A model generated the notes under the pieces. That model was not told the DNA's origin. It made no database searches and was given only the letters and a program-made list of their open reading frames with translations. From the NCBI GenBank assembly GCA_963751775.1, contig CAVVVW010000011.1, positions 1-64,000 of the forward strand: a stretch of 64,000 nt of DNA. Direction: 5' to 3'. Made by a program: the position numbers and the translations under genes. This DNA comes from CADEEN01 sp963751775 (GTDB lineage Bacteria > Pseudomonadota > Gammaproteobacteria > Burkholderiales > Burkholderiaceae_C). Shown here piece after piece: positions 1-8,677 of this stretch. The number at the start of each line of letters is the position of its first letter. Position 1 is the first letter of the stretch.

Positions 1-155
1 GCCAATGGGCGTCGCTGCGTATCGAGGCCCGCGCTTACGCGACTTTGGTGAACAGCAGCGGCGGCTTCATGTGCAGCGGCGGCTGCGTCGTCAACGTGCG
101 CGGCGACCTGGTGTCGCAGGGCGAAGTGCAGGTCGGGCTGTCGGCGCGCTTCTAG
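1..155 (+). CDS. C-terminal end of an unknown protein (5' truncated by window edge)
   Basis: The frame that starts at base 3 is open from the window edge to a TAG at 153-155 and gives about 50 residues. They are rich in Gly, Ser and Val, contain a Cys pair (CSGGC) and end in VGLSARF. A final Phe after alternating hydrophobic residues is common in outer-membrane beta-barrels and surface proteins, so an exported protein is possible, but there is too little sequence to assign a family. The overlapping ATG frame at 5-205 is Arg-rich and looks like a shadow. I do not recognise this gene. Confidence 0.4.
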   Translation, partial: QWASLRIEARAYATLVNSSGGFMCSGGCVVNVRGDLVSQGEVQVGLSARF

Positions 156-234
156 CCCGCAGGAAGCCGGCGCCGGCGCCCAACGAGTCGACAGGCCGCG
201 CCTGACGCCGTGCGCGCCGCGCTCCGCGGCCGGT

Positions 235-813
235 TCAGAACGGCCTGTTCGAGGCGCAATCCCAGCCGAAGGTCACGGGCGTGCCGGGCTGTCCCTTGTC
301 GTCCTGCGGTACATACGTGAAGTTGAACTGGCGGACCTTGAGGCTGACCTTCTCGGTAAGCCCTGCATCGCCCGGCGGGTCGACCTGTTCGACGGCGTCG
401 ATCAAGACCTCGCTCAACTGCACCTTGTAATACTCCACAGGCCTGCTCTCCGCCGGTGCTGAAGGTGATGACGCCGCTACGGACATGGCGGCCGGTCGTC
501 ACGTGCATGATCAGTTGGGGGCTCGAGCGATCGATGTTCTTCAATACGGTGATATCGCCGCAGCTGACGCGACCGGCACCGCCGCCGCCGCCGAAGCCGA
601 AGTTCGCACCATTGCGGAACGATTGCGCGTAGGAGGTGATATCGATTTCATCCTTGTGTCGCGCATCGGTCGAGGCGCCGATGATGCCGTCCAGTTTCAG
701 GAAGATCCTGTCCGCCGCACACACTGTCGTCGCGAACGCAGCCATCAACGGTGCTGATGAAAATGCCGCGGACCACGGATCGCATGACAGGGCGGCTTGG
801 GGTTGAATCGCAT
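235..813 (-). CDS. Hcp-family (type VI secretion tube-like) protein with Sec signal peptide; three apparent frameshifts
   Basis: Read through three single-base insertions (near 790, 752 and 445), this gives a 191-residue protein. The start is ATG at 813, preceded by AAAGGA. The N-terminus has a basic n-region, a hydrophobic stretch ending LMAAFATTVCA, and a predicted cut before ADRIFLKLDG. The rest is an Hcp/EvpC-like fold: FLKLDGI near the start, RSSPQLIMHVTTG in the middle, then EYYKVQLSEVLID and a final strand TFGWDCASNRPF. Hcp proteins form the hexameric tube of type VI secretion. Classical Hcp lacks a signal peptide, and no other T6SS gene is in the window, so this may be an exported Hcp-like protein of another role. 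579 bases minus three insertions equals 192 codons, which supports the reconstruction. Alternatively it is a decaying gene. Confidence 0.65.
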
Positions 814-985
814 GGCAGTTCCTTTCGCAGGTTGGGGTGGCGCGATGCTGTGCCAACTCGACGCGCGCTGCGTGGCCGGCGCGTGAAGGCCGCCGTGCAG
901 TAGTTCACTGCTTCGCACTCTTGCCCGCTCGCGGCTGCCCACGCGGCACCGGCTCGCGCGCGGCGCACACGCCACGCCACCGCGC

Positions 986-2494
986 TCAGGGGAATTTGCG
1001 CGCGCGGTAGGAGAAGTAGCCGTTCGAGTAGGCGCTCGGCAGCAGGGCCAGTTGCATCGACAACGCGCCGCTCGCCATGTCGAACTCCGAGACGTCGTTC
1101 AGCAAGCCCTGGAACTCGCCCCAGCCGACGAGCACCTTGCCGCCGGCAAACATCTGGGCGCTGCCCATGTTGAAGCTCAGGTGCATGTCGGAGCTGAACT
1201 CGTCGAAGCCCGGCAAGGCCGGGTTGCCCGCGACCAGGGTCTTGCCCGCTTCGTCGAGGTTGAAGGCCACGACACGCGAAGCGGCGCCACCGTTGGCATT
1301 GTCGAACAGGCCGAGGCGCCCGTCGGGTGTGCGGCGCGCGTCGTGCTGGTGTGCGAACTTCTGATTCGCCGTCAGCGCGAACTGATCGCAGGGCCCGCCG
1401 AGGATCCAGCGGATCGCGCCGTTGCTGCGGTCGATCTTGAGCACGGCGTCGAGATGGCGAAACGATGCCAGCCAGTTGCCGTCGGTGTCGACATGCACCG
1501 AGTCCCAATGCGCATAGTCGGCACCGTTGTTCTGTGCATAGGCGTTGCCATCGGTCGAGCAGGCATAGAGCTCGGGGTGGTCGGTGGTCAGCCAGTTGAA
1601 GACGGCCACCCCGTTCTGGATCTCCTGCAATCCGCTGCCGCCGACGAACAACGATTGGCCCGGCAGCGCGGGAATGTCGTTCACCGTCTTGGACGCGTAG
1701 ACGCCCAGGATGTAGTGCCCGTCGTCGAGAATCACGTGATCGTGCAGGTTCACGGCATAGGTGTTGCCGTCGGGGAAGGCCAGTGCACTGACGTTCTCGA
1801 GCAGGTTGAACGCGCCGTCCATGACCCGTATCGCATTGGCTGCCGAATCGTAGAAGCTGTAGCGCGTGGCGCCGCCGGGCAGCACCGTCTTCTTGAAGTC
1901 GTGAATGTTGCGGCCGCGCGGATTGCGGTAGTAGTACTTCAGGCTGCCGTCGGTCTCGACGATGTAGGCATACGGCGCGCCGTAGCCCTGCGGATCGAAC
2001 GGCGTGAGGTACAGATCGCCGGCCTGCGGCGCGCTGGCGCTGAAGCTGTAGCGCACGTAGTCCAGCGGCCTGGCGTGCAGCGTGTACTGCGCCGTCGCGC
2101 CGCTGACCTTGTCGGTGACGACGACGCTGGCGTCCGACGCAGCGTCGAGGGTCGGGAACGGGATCGCGATGTACTGATTGGCCCCGACGCTGCTGCCCGC
2201 CGCGCTGACGGTGATGTCGCAGCCGGTGCACGAGAAGCGCAAGCTGACCGTCGCGCCCTTCAGATTGGATTGCAAGGCCAGATCGGCCCGTGTCGGGTTG
2301 TGCGAGAGCAGGTCGCTGCCACCGACGCCGATGGCATCGACCGCACTCAGCAACGACGATACCGCCGGGTTGACCAGGTTCACGCTGGGCGGCGGCGCGG
2401 ACTCCTCGCTGTCGCCACAGGCAACCAAGGCGAGCGCCGTCGCAAATGCGGCACACAGCCGCAACAAGGCTTTGGGATCGTGTGCATCTCTCAC
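986..2494 (-). CDS. Arylsulfotransferase (ASST) family lipoprotein
   Basis: This 502-residue protein is expected to act in the periplasm or at the membrane. Aryl sulfotransferases of this family move sulfate between phenolic compounds through a catalytic His without PAPS. I chose GTG at 2494 because GGAGAA lies six bases upstream and the new N-terminus is a lipoprotein signal (LCAAFATALALVACGD, lipobox Cys about residue 23). Visible ASST features are the repeated beta-propeller-type segments such as HDHVILDDGHYILGVY, HWDSVHVDTDGNWLASFRH and IRWILGG, and a late HQHDARRTPDGRLGLFDN. The product contacts are not predictable. It is transcribed alone, with a strong hairpin in its leader. The substrate is unknown. 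Confidence 0.75.
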   Translation of the reverse strand: MRDAHDPKALLRLCAAFATALALVACGDSEESAPPPSVNLVNPAVSSLLSAVDAIGVGGSDLLSHNPTRADLALQSNLKGATVSLRFSCTGCDITVSAAGSSVGANQYIAIPFPTLDAASDASVVVTDKVSGATAQYTLHARPLDYVRYSFSASAPQAGDLYLTPFDPQGYGAPYAYIVETDGSLKYYYRNPRGRNIHDFKKTVLPGGATRYSFYDSAANAIRVMDGAFNLLENVSALAFPDGNTYAVNLHDHVILDDGHYILGVYASKTVNDIPALPGQSLFVGGSGLQEIQNGVAVFNWLTTDHPELYACSTDGNAYAQNNGADYAHWDSVHVDTDGNWLASFRHLDAVLKIDRSNGAIRWILGGPCDQFALTANQKFAHQHDARRTPDGRLGLFDNANGGAASRVVAFNLDEAGKTLVAGNPALPGFDEFSSDMHLSFNMGSAQMFAGGKVLVGWGEFQGLLNDVSEFDMASGALSMQLALLPSAYSNGYFSYRARKFP

Positions 2495-2828
2495 AATGGC
2501 TTCTCCGCAAGATGGGCGCGGCCACGAGCACCTGGCCGCGCCGGCTTCATTTTGCCCAATTCCACGTCGATTGCGACATTGCCGCGTATCAAGTTGTCGG
2601 CATGCGCAACAACGCTCGCCCGGTGCGAGTCCAGCCGAGCCTCGCTGCATGTACCGCCGCCCGCTGTGCTCCGCTGGCAATGGCCGCGCCGCTGTGCGGC
2701 GACGCATGGATTGAATTGCGCTTGCCGTGAAGGCGCGCACGCATATGCGGTGCACGCGACACCATCAATGCAGCGGCACTTTCTAGAATCGACCTCGAGC
2801 GCGCCGTTGCGCCAGATCGACCTACCGC
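2495..2828. other. 334-base intergenic region with a perfect inverted repeat in the ASST leader
   Basis: No convincing gene lies here. It separates two divergent genes, the ASST gene (leftwards) and the small hypothetical gene at 2829 (rightwards), so promoters for both should be inside. At 2515-2524 and 2533-2542 there is a perfect 10-base inverted repeat, GGCGCGGCCA and TGGCCGCGCC, with an 8-base loop. It sits just upstream of the ASST ribosome binding site and would form a very stable hairpin in that mRNA leader. No T-run follows it. I see no clear -35/-10 pair. Confidence 0.5.
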
Positions 2829-3243
2829 ATGTCCACCCAACCTTTCGAATTTCGACCATCGGGCAGCATCGAGTTCGAGCAGCTCGAACCCGTGGCCGTC
2901 GCCCAGCAGATGAAGGCGCCACCCGACGACGGGCTCGACCGCGACGCGTTTTCCGTCACTTTCGGTCGCAGCAAGGACGACAAGCCGAGCGCCGCCGAGC
3001 GCATGCTCGCCGGCACCACGATCGACTGGCTGGTCGCGCTGCCCGTCGAGTCCAGGCCCAAGGCACTGTGCGAACGTTTTCCCCACGTGGCCAACCGGCT
3101 GGCACGGGATTGGCCGGACGCCGCGCGCTCGCGGCAAAGCCTGCAAGTCCTGGCCAGACGATGCACGCTGGGGCAGTGCCGGCTTCCCGCTGCAGGTGCA
3201 GGGCGAGCTGCGTCGCATGCTGGAACAGCCAGAACCACGATAG
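2829..3243 (+). CDS. Conserved hypothetical protein, one apparent frameshift
   Basis: ATG at 2829 opens a 137-residue protein if one extra base near 3133 is removed; the C-terminus then reads SWPDDARWGSAGFPLQV...LEQPEPR and stops at 3241-3243. The central part, RPKALCERFPHVANRLARDW, resembles a short motif I associate with small uncharacterised proteobacterial proteins (a FPxIANRL-type segment), followed by the GFP...ELRRML segment such proteins usually end with. There is no signal peptide or membrane span. It is divergent from the ASST gene and convergent with the GGDEF-EAL gene. Function unknown. Confidence 0.5.
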
Positions 3244-3303
3244 CGGCGCCCGTTCTGCCCGGCTCGGCCGGCTTGATCCAGCCCGCCGATCGGCCGCGGC
3301 CCG

Positions 3304-5533
3304 CTAGGTGCGGCCGACTGCGCGCGGCACGAGCTCTTCGCTGGCGGCGCCGATCCACGGCGCCTTGCGCGGCAGCACGGTCTGCCTGAGCCAGGTTTCG
3401 ACGTCGTCGGGCGGCAGTGCCTTGGCAAACAGGAAGCCCTGCATCACGCCGCAGCCCAGCCGGTGCAGCACGTCCATCTGGCGCATCGTCTCGACACCTT
3501 CGCCGATCACGCGCAGGCCAAGCGAGCGGGCCAAGCGCGATGATGGCCGACACCACCGCCGAGCTCTGCGGCGTGATGCCCAGGTCGCGCACGAACGAGC
3601 GGTCGATCTTGAGCTCGGATATCGGCAGCGTGGTCAGGTAGGCGAGCGACGAGTAGCCGGTGCCGAAGTCGTCGATCGCGATCTCGACCCCGATCTCGTT
3701 CAGACGATGCAAGGACACCGACACGTTGTGCAGGTCCTTCATCAGGTTGTTCTCGGTGATCTCGAGCAGGATCGTCTTGTGCGGCACGCCGTAGGCCGAG
3801 ACCGACTGGTGGATGTTCTCGACCAGATCGCTGCGCTCGAACAGCCGGCTGGGCAGGTTGACGGCGATCGAGTCGGCAAAGCCGAAGCTCTGTTGCCAGA
3901 TCTTGGCCTGGCGTGCGGCCTCGCGCACGGCCCACTCCGACAGCGGCACGATCAGCCCGGTCTCCTCGGCCAGCGGGATGAAGTCGCCCGGCAGCACCAA
4001 CGCGCCGGCACGCTGCCAGCGCATCAAGGCCTCGGCACCGACCATCTTGGCCGCCCGCACGTCGACCTTGGGCTGGTAGTGCAGCACCATTTCGTTGCGC
4101 TCGATGGCCTTGTGCAGGTGGCCCTCGAGTTCGATCTTCTCGCGCCCGCGTCCGCCCAGTTGCGGGCTGTAGACCGCCGAGGCATTGCGTCCCGCCGTCT
4201 TGGCCGAGTACATCGCCACGTCGGAGTTGCGCATCAGATCGACCAGGTTCAGGCCGTCGCGCGGGAACATCGCGATGCCGACACTGGCCGTGGTGAAGCA
4301 CTCCTGGCCGGCAACGAAGATCGGCTCGCGCATGGCTTCGAGAATGCGATTGGCCACCCGCTCGGCGTCGGCTTCGTCGGTGACTTCGGGCAACAGCGCC
4401 ACGAACTCGTCGCCGCCCAGCCGCCCGACCGCTTCGAGCGTGCGATGCGAGCGGGTACCTGCGGCTTCGAGCGCACCTTCCATGACCTGGTCGCTGTGGC
4501 GCACGCAGCCGCGCAGGCGCCGCGCCACTTCCATCAGCAGATCGTCACCGGCGGCGTGGCCGAGCGTGTCGTTGACGTTCTTGAAACGATCGAGGTCGAC
4601 CAGCAGCAGCGCGGCGTTGTGGCCGAGCCGGCGCGCATGCTCGAGGGCGCGCTCGGTGCGCCAGATCAGCTGCCGGCGGTTGGGCAGCCCGGTCAGGGCG
4701 TCGAAATTGGCCAGGTGGCGGATGCGGTCTTCGGCGACACGGCGGTCGGTCACGTCCTGGAACACGCCGGTGTAGCCGATGCCGTTGCCATGCTCGAACT
4801 CGGCCTCGGCCTCGACATGCACCACGCGCTGGCGGCCGTCGAACAGCGTCACCGAGACGTCGGTGGCCAGCACCGCGTTGTGGGCCACGACCTCGTTCAA
4901 CATGCGCATCAGGCCGCGCCGCTGCGCCGCGCCGACCATGCGCAACAGCGCGCGCAGCTCGAGTCGCTCGTCGGCCGTGCGGCCGAACACGCGCAGCGCT
5001 TCGGGGCTCAGCCAGAGCTGGCCCAGGCGTCCGCCGCGGCGCCAGTCGAAGCTGCCCATGCGGGCCAGGTCCTGCGCCCGCGCCAGCTTGAACTTGCTGC
5101 GTTCGAGCTCGATGCGCGTGCGCGAGGCGCGCAGCATGTAGCGCAGCCGCCCGGCCAGCAGGCTCCACTGCGTGCTCTTGACGTAGAAATCCGTCGCGCC
5201 GGCGCGATAGGCGCGGGTGATCGAGGCGTCGTCGTCCAGGCCGGTCAGCATCAGCACCGGAATCTGCGCGTAGCCCGGCATCGCGCGCAGCGCGCGGCAG
5301 GTCTGGAAGCCGTCCATGCCCGGCATCAGCGCATCGAGCACGACCATGTCCGGCGCGCTGGCGCGCAGCGCGGCCAGACCGGCTTCGCCGCTGGTGACCT
5401 CGACGACCTCGAAACCGCGATCGCGCAATGCGATCGCGGTCAGCATCAGATTGACCTCGTCGTCGTCGACCAGCAGCACGCGCGGCTGCTTGTTGCCGTC
5501 GTCGTCGTCGCTGAACGAAGAAGGCGTGTTCAT
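3304..5533 (-). CDS. Response regulator with PAS, GGDEF and EAL domains; one apparent frameshift
   Basis: A cytoplasmic, probably bifunctional cyclic-di-GMP enzyme of about 742 residues. Order: REC domain about 18-130 with phospho-acceptor Asp67 (VVLDALMPG), a PAS-like linker about 160-265, GGDEF about 275-450 (DALTGLPNRR, intact GGDEF at 373-377) and EAL about 470-720 (EALMRW at 501-506, DDFGTGYSS, then GEGVET). The last 76 residues lie in another frame and need one extra C removed near 3535. Both catalytic signatures look intact, so both synthesis and breakdown are possible. A 21-residue insert separates the RxxD inhibitory motif (RHSD 345-348) from the GGDEF strand. It follows the HPt gene by nine bases, so a phosphorelay between them is likely. 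Confidence 0.88.
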
Positions 5534-5542
5534 GCCTTCGTC

Positions 5543-5927
5543 TCAGAGCGGGCGCAGCGCCGCAAGAACGCGCTCGCCTTCGGCCGTCAGGTCATCGAGC
5601 TGCGCGCCCAGGCCGTCCAGCAGGCCGTCGCGCAAGCCGGCGTTCGATTTCGGCGCACAGAGCCGCCAGCTTCAGCGCGCCGACACTGGCCGACGACGAC
5701 TTCAGGGTATGCACGACGTGGTGCTGGCCCTGCAAATCGGCCTCCTGCCGGGCCGCGCGCAACTGCCCGAGCAGGCGCTGCAGTGACTGGGTGTAGGTCG
5801 CCAGCACGCGGCCCAGCAGACCTGCGCTGCCGCCGGGGTCGAGTTCCTGCAGGCGCGCGACGGCCGCGGCGTCGAGCACACCCCATGCCGGCGGCGCCGG
5901 GACGGGGACGAATGGCTCGGTGGGCAT
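5543..5927 (-). CDS. HPt (histidine phosphotransfer) domain protein; one apparent frameshift
   Basis: A small phosphorelay carrier of about 127 residues. The HPt signature HTLKSSSASVGA is clear and its phosphorylatable His is residue 73. The frame must lose one extra base near 5640, after CAEIER; the tail then reads GLRDGLLDGLGAQLDDLTAEGER and ends at TGA 5545-5543. ATG at 5927 is the likeliest start, though no strong ribosome binding site is visible. Nine bases separate it from the downstream REC-GGDEF-EAL gene, so the two are surely co-transcribed, and the HPt probably passes phosphate to Asp67 of that protein. No histidine kinase is adjacent, so the donor is unknown. Confidence 0.8.
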
Positions 5928-6161
5928 GGTCAGTTGCAAGGTGGATCTCTCAGCGCAAGGGTAGACCGGACCCATTGTGACCGACAGGCGGGCCGCTCGT
6001 GGCCCCCGGGCGGCGACGCGGGGCAGCAAGTCCGGAGCATGACCGTGTCGTTTGACACGGACCGGGCCACCTCTTGGCGCCTGCCGGGCGCGCGCGCCGC
6101 GCCAGGGGCCCGTCGTCAGCGGTCGCCGCGCACGGCGGGCGTGCCGGCGACGGCGGCGCGG

Positions 6162-7415
6162 TCACTGGATGTCCGAGGCCCGGGCCAGCGCACGCAACAC
6201 CGCGTGATTGATTTCGCCGACACCCAGCAGCAGCCGCTCGGCACTCTCGCGGATGTCGAACAGCGATTCGTTCTCGACCGCCCGCACCAGCTCCAGGAAC
6301 AGCTTGTACGGGCCTGCGCCGTCGATCAGCGCCTCGCGCACCGCGTCGGGCACCTGTGCCGACTTGAACAGCCCGGCAAAGGGTTGGTGCAGCATGCGGT
6401 CGAGCAGCGAGAACGCGCCGCACATGAAAGCCTCGCTGCGGCTCTGTTCGTCACCGCCGCCGCTGGCCCGCGACAACTCTTCCATCAGCAGGCCGCGACG
6501 CAGTGCGGCGAACATCACCGGCTTCATGTCGCGGTCGTCGCTGGCCGAGGCGCGCAGCAGGTCGAGCCAGCGCCGCAGACGCTGGTCGCCGAGCAGGCGC
6601 AAGGCGTATTCGAACGAGCTGACCTCGACGCGCAGGCCGAAGGCCGCCGAGTTGATGTAGCGCAGCAGCATGAAGGCCAGCCTGGGATCGCGCTGGAGTG
6701 TCTCTTCGAGCCGCTCGACCGGCTCGCCGTCGTGGATGCGACGCGTCAGCTCGACGATGGTCGCCCGGTCGGCCTGGACGGCCCCGGTCTGGCCCTGGAT
6801 CACATCGTCGATCGGCCAGCCCAGCACCGCCACCGCGCCGCGCTCGAAGCTGGCGTCGAGCTCGGCCACGGTGCGCACCCCGGCTTGCACCGGCGTGATC
6901 TGGCGCGTCACGCCGGGCGGCGGCGCGCCGGCGTTGCGCCGCTCGTCGGCCAGGTCGATGATCGAGTGCGTGAAACACGGCAGCAGGTCACGCGGCAGTT
7001 CGGTGCGCGGCCGGCCCTTGAGGAGCAATGTGTTGCCGCGCCCGTTCAGCGTCTTGATCGCCTGGCCATGGGCCGGGTCGCATGCCATGAAAGCCGGGAT
7101 CTCGAGCATGACGTTGGGGCTCGGCCATGCCCGCAGCAAGTCCTGCAGCAGGGTCTCGCTGGCGACGTTGAGCGAGACGCGGCCACCGGTCTCGGGCCAG
7201 ACATCGGCCATCGCGGTCAGCAGCGCACCCGCGTCCAGCGTGGCGTCGTTCTGGATCGGAAAGACCGTCAGGCGCGTCGCGCTGACGTTGCGCTCGCGAT
7301 CGATCATCGGCGAATAGCCGAGCACGACCTGGCCCAGTATCGGGTGGTCTTGAATCGTCGTCAGACTGGCGACTTGCGTCGGCGTGAACGAAAGCGGTTC
7401 GGTTGTGGGATCCAT
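6162..7415 (-). CDS. HDOD domain signalling protein (YuxH/CdgJ-like, degenerate EAL plus HDOD)
   Basis: 417 residues. The N-terminal third resembles the degenerate EAL-like part of YuxH-family proteins (LGYSPMIDRERNVSATRL..., MLEIPAF...) but lacks an EAL motif, so it is probably not a phosphodiesterase. The C-terminal half is an HDOD domain (LRRIHDGEP-type helices, LRYINSAAFGLRVEVSSFEYALRLLG). HDOD proteins are non-catalytic relatives of HD phosphohydrolases and act as signalling or scaffold proteins, often affecting motility or cyclic-di-GMP output. It is transcribed in the same direction as the HPt and REC-GGDEF-EAL genes, 234 bases upstream, so it probably has its own or a shared promoter. 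ATG 7415 has only a weak ribosome binding site. Confidence 0.78.
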   Translation of the reverse strand: MDPTTEPLSFTPTQVASLTTIQDHPILGQVVLGYSPMIDRERNVSATRLTVFPIQNDATLDAGALLTAMADVWPETGGRVSLNVASETLLQDLLRAWPSPNVMLEIPAFMACDPAHGQAIKTLNGRGNTLLLKGRPRTELPRDLLPCFTHSIIDLADERRNAGAPPPGVTRQITPVQAGVRTVAELDASFERGAVAVLGWPIDDVIQGQTGAVQADRATIVELTRRIHDGEPVERLEETLQRDPRLAFMLLRYINSAAFGLRVEVSSFEYALRLLGDQRLRRWLDLLRASASDDRDMKPVMFAALRRGLLMEELSRASGGGDEQSRSEAFMCGAFSLLDRMLHQPFAGLFKSAQVPDAVREALIDGAGPYKLFLELVRAVENESLFDIRESAERLLLGVGEINHAVLRALARASDIQ

Positions 7416-7865
7416 CGGGTTCAGTTTGCAGGCCGGGCGGGTCGGGGTTCGACTACTGCGCGTGCACGATAGCCGAGGAACGACCGCTGGACGTTTGACA
7501 TTCAAGGGCTTGTCGAGAAATCCTGGCGATCTTGCGCACGCGCTGGCGACATCGCGCGGCCGGAAAGCGACATCGCGTCGACGGTCACTGCGCGCAATGC
7601 CGTAATACGACGCCCGGCGCGGGCTGCCGCGTCCGTGCTGCACGGGCCCGGCGCCACCCGGGGCCCGGTGACGCCGCATGGCATGGCCGCAGCCGCGAAA
7701 AGCCGACTTTGTACCGCTTGCCGCCGCGCGCGACGCTGAACTGTGGCCGCGCTGTCGATTCGGTCGCACGCGCCGGACGGACGTCACGATAGATTCGTGC
7801 GCGTCAGAGCCGTGCCCATCGTGCGCAGTGCCGATTACCGGTCCAACCAGGAGCACCCCCAAGTC
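7416..7865. other. 450-base intergenic region without a recognisable gene
   Basis: It separates the divergent HDOD gene and the outer-membrane protein gene and so should hold both promoters. I see a TTGACA at 7495-7500 on the + strand but no matching -10 element at a normal distance. AGGAGC at 7850-7855 is the ribosome binding site of the next gene. No RNA gene, repeat or conserved short frame stands out. Confidence 0.4.
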
Positions 7866-8576
7866 ATGAAACGCACCACCCCGACCCTGGCCCTGCTCGC
7901 CGCACTGCTCGGCAGCCTGGCGGCGCCCGCCCACGCCGGCCGACCGCTGCAAACCGACGACGCCGGCGTGCTCGACCGCGGGGCCTGCGAAGTCGAAGGC
8001 GCCACCGGAAGCCTGAAGGTCAGCGGCGTCAGCGCCCGCGACAGCTCGCTGCAACTGAGCTGCGGCGTCGGCGCGTCGAGCCAGTTGGGGCTGGCCGCGA
8101 GCCACGCCTCGGCCGATGGCAGCAGCGCGAACGGCATCGAGATCAACGGCAAGACCGAGCTCTGGAAGGGCAAGCCCGTCAAGGACGACCAGGCCGCTGC
8201 GCTGACGCTGGGCTACGCCGTGGCATCGGTCAAGGTCACCGGCGACAGCTGGCGCCACGCAGCCACCGAGCTCAACCTGATCTACAGCCGCCCCCTGGCG
8301 GGCGAATTGACACTGCACACCAACCTCGGCCACAGCCGCGACGAACTCTCCAGCACCGGCAGCACCACCTGGGGCCTGGCGCTCGAACACGCCGGCTTCG
8401 GCGCCTGGGCGCCGATGGCCGAAGTGTTCGGCGACGACCGCGAGGCGGCGTGGTGGAACCTGGGCCTGCGCTTCACCGCCATCCCGGACAAGGTGTTCGT
8501 CGACGCCTCGTACGGCCGCCAGATGACCGGCGGCGCGCCGACCTTGTGGACGGTGGGCTTCAAAGTCGCGTTCTGA
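7866..8576 (+). CDS. Putative outer-membrane beta-barrel protein
   Basis: 236 residues, starting at ATG 7866 with AGGAGC ahead of it. The N-terminus is a clean signal peptide (MKRTTPTLALLAALLGSLAAPAHA, cut before GRPLQTDD). The rest alternates hydrophobic and polar residues in short strands and ends in FKVAF, whose final Phe is the usual outer-membrane barrel signal. The opening RPLQTDDAGVLDRGACEVE is like a family of uncharacterised betaproteobacterial outer-membrane or transporter-associated proteins. A strong hairpin follows. Its ligand and partners are unknown; it is transcribed alone. Confidence 0.65.
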   Translation: MKRTTPTLALLAALLGSLAAPAHAGRPLQTDDAGVLDRGACEVEGATGSLKVSGVSARDSSLQLSCGVGASSQLGLAASHASADGSSANGIEINGKTELWKGKPVKDDQAAALTLGYAVASVKVTGDSWRHAATELNLIYSRPLAGELTLHTNLGHSRDELSSTGSTTWGLALEHAGFGAWAPMAEVFGDDREAAWWNLGLRFTAIPDKVFVDASYGRQMTGGAPTLWTVGFKVAF

Positions 8577-8602
8577 ACCGCCAAACGCGCGCTGACCGCG
8601 AA

Positions 8603-8640
8603 ACGCCCGGCCGATCCGCAGATCGCCGGGCGTCTTGAAT
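8603..8640 (+). terminator. Hairpin after the outer-membrane protein gene
   Basis: ACGCCCGGC at 8603-8611 pairs with GCCGGGCGT at 8625-8633. Inside it GATC pairs with GATC around a CGCA loop. A weakly T-rich CTTGAATT follows. It sits between two convergent genes, so it may stop transcription from either side. The T-run is poor, so efficiency is uncertain. Confidence 0.6.
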
Positions 8641-8677
8641 TGGGGCCCGGAGGCCTGCACCGAGCGCCGACGAACGC

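Noticed and set aside
7495..7500. TTGACA as the promoter of the outer-membrane protein gene
   Set aside because: It is 366 bases from the start codon and no -10 element lies at 16-18 bases, so it is probably chance.
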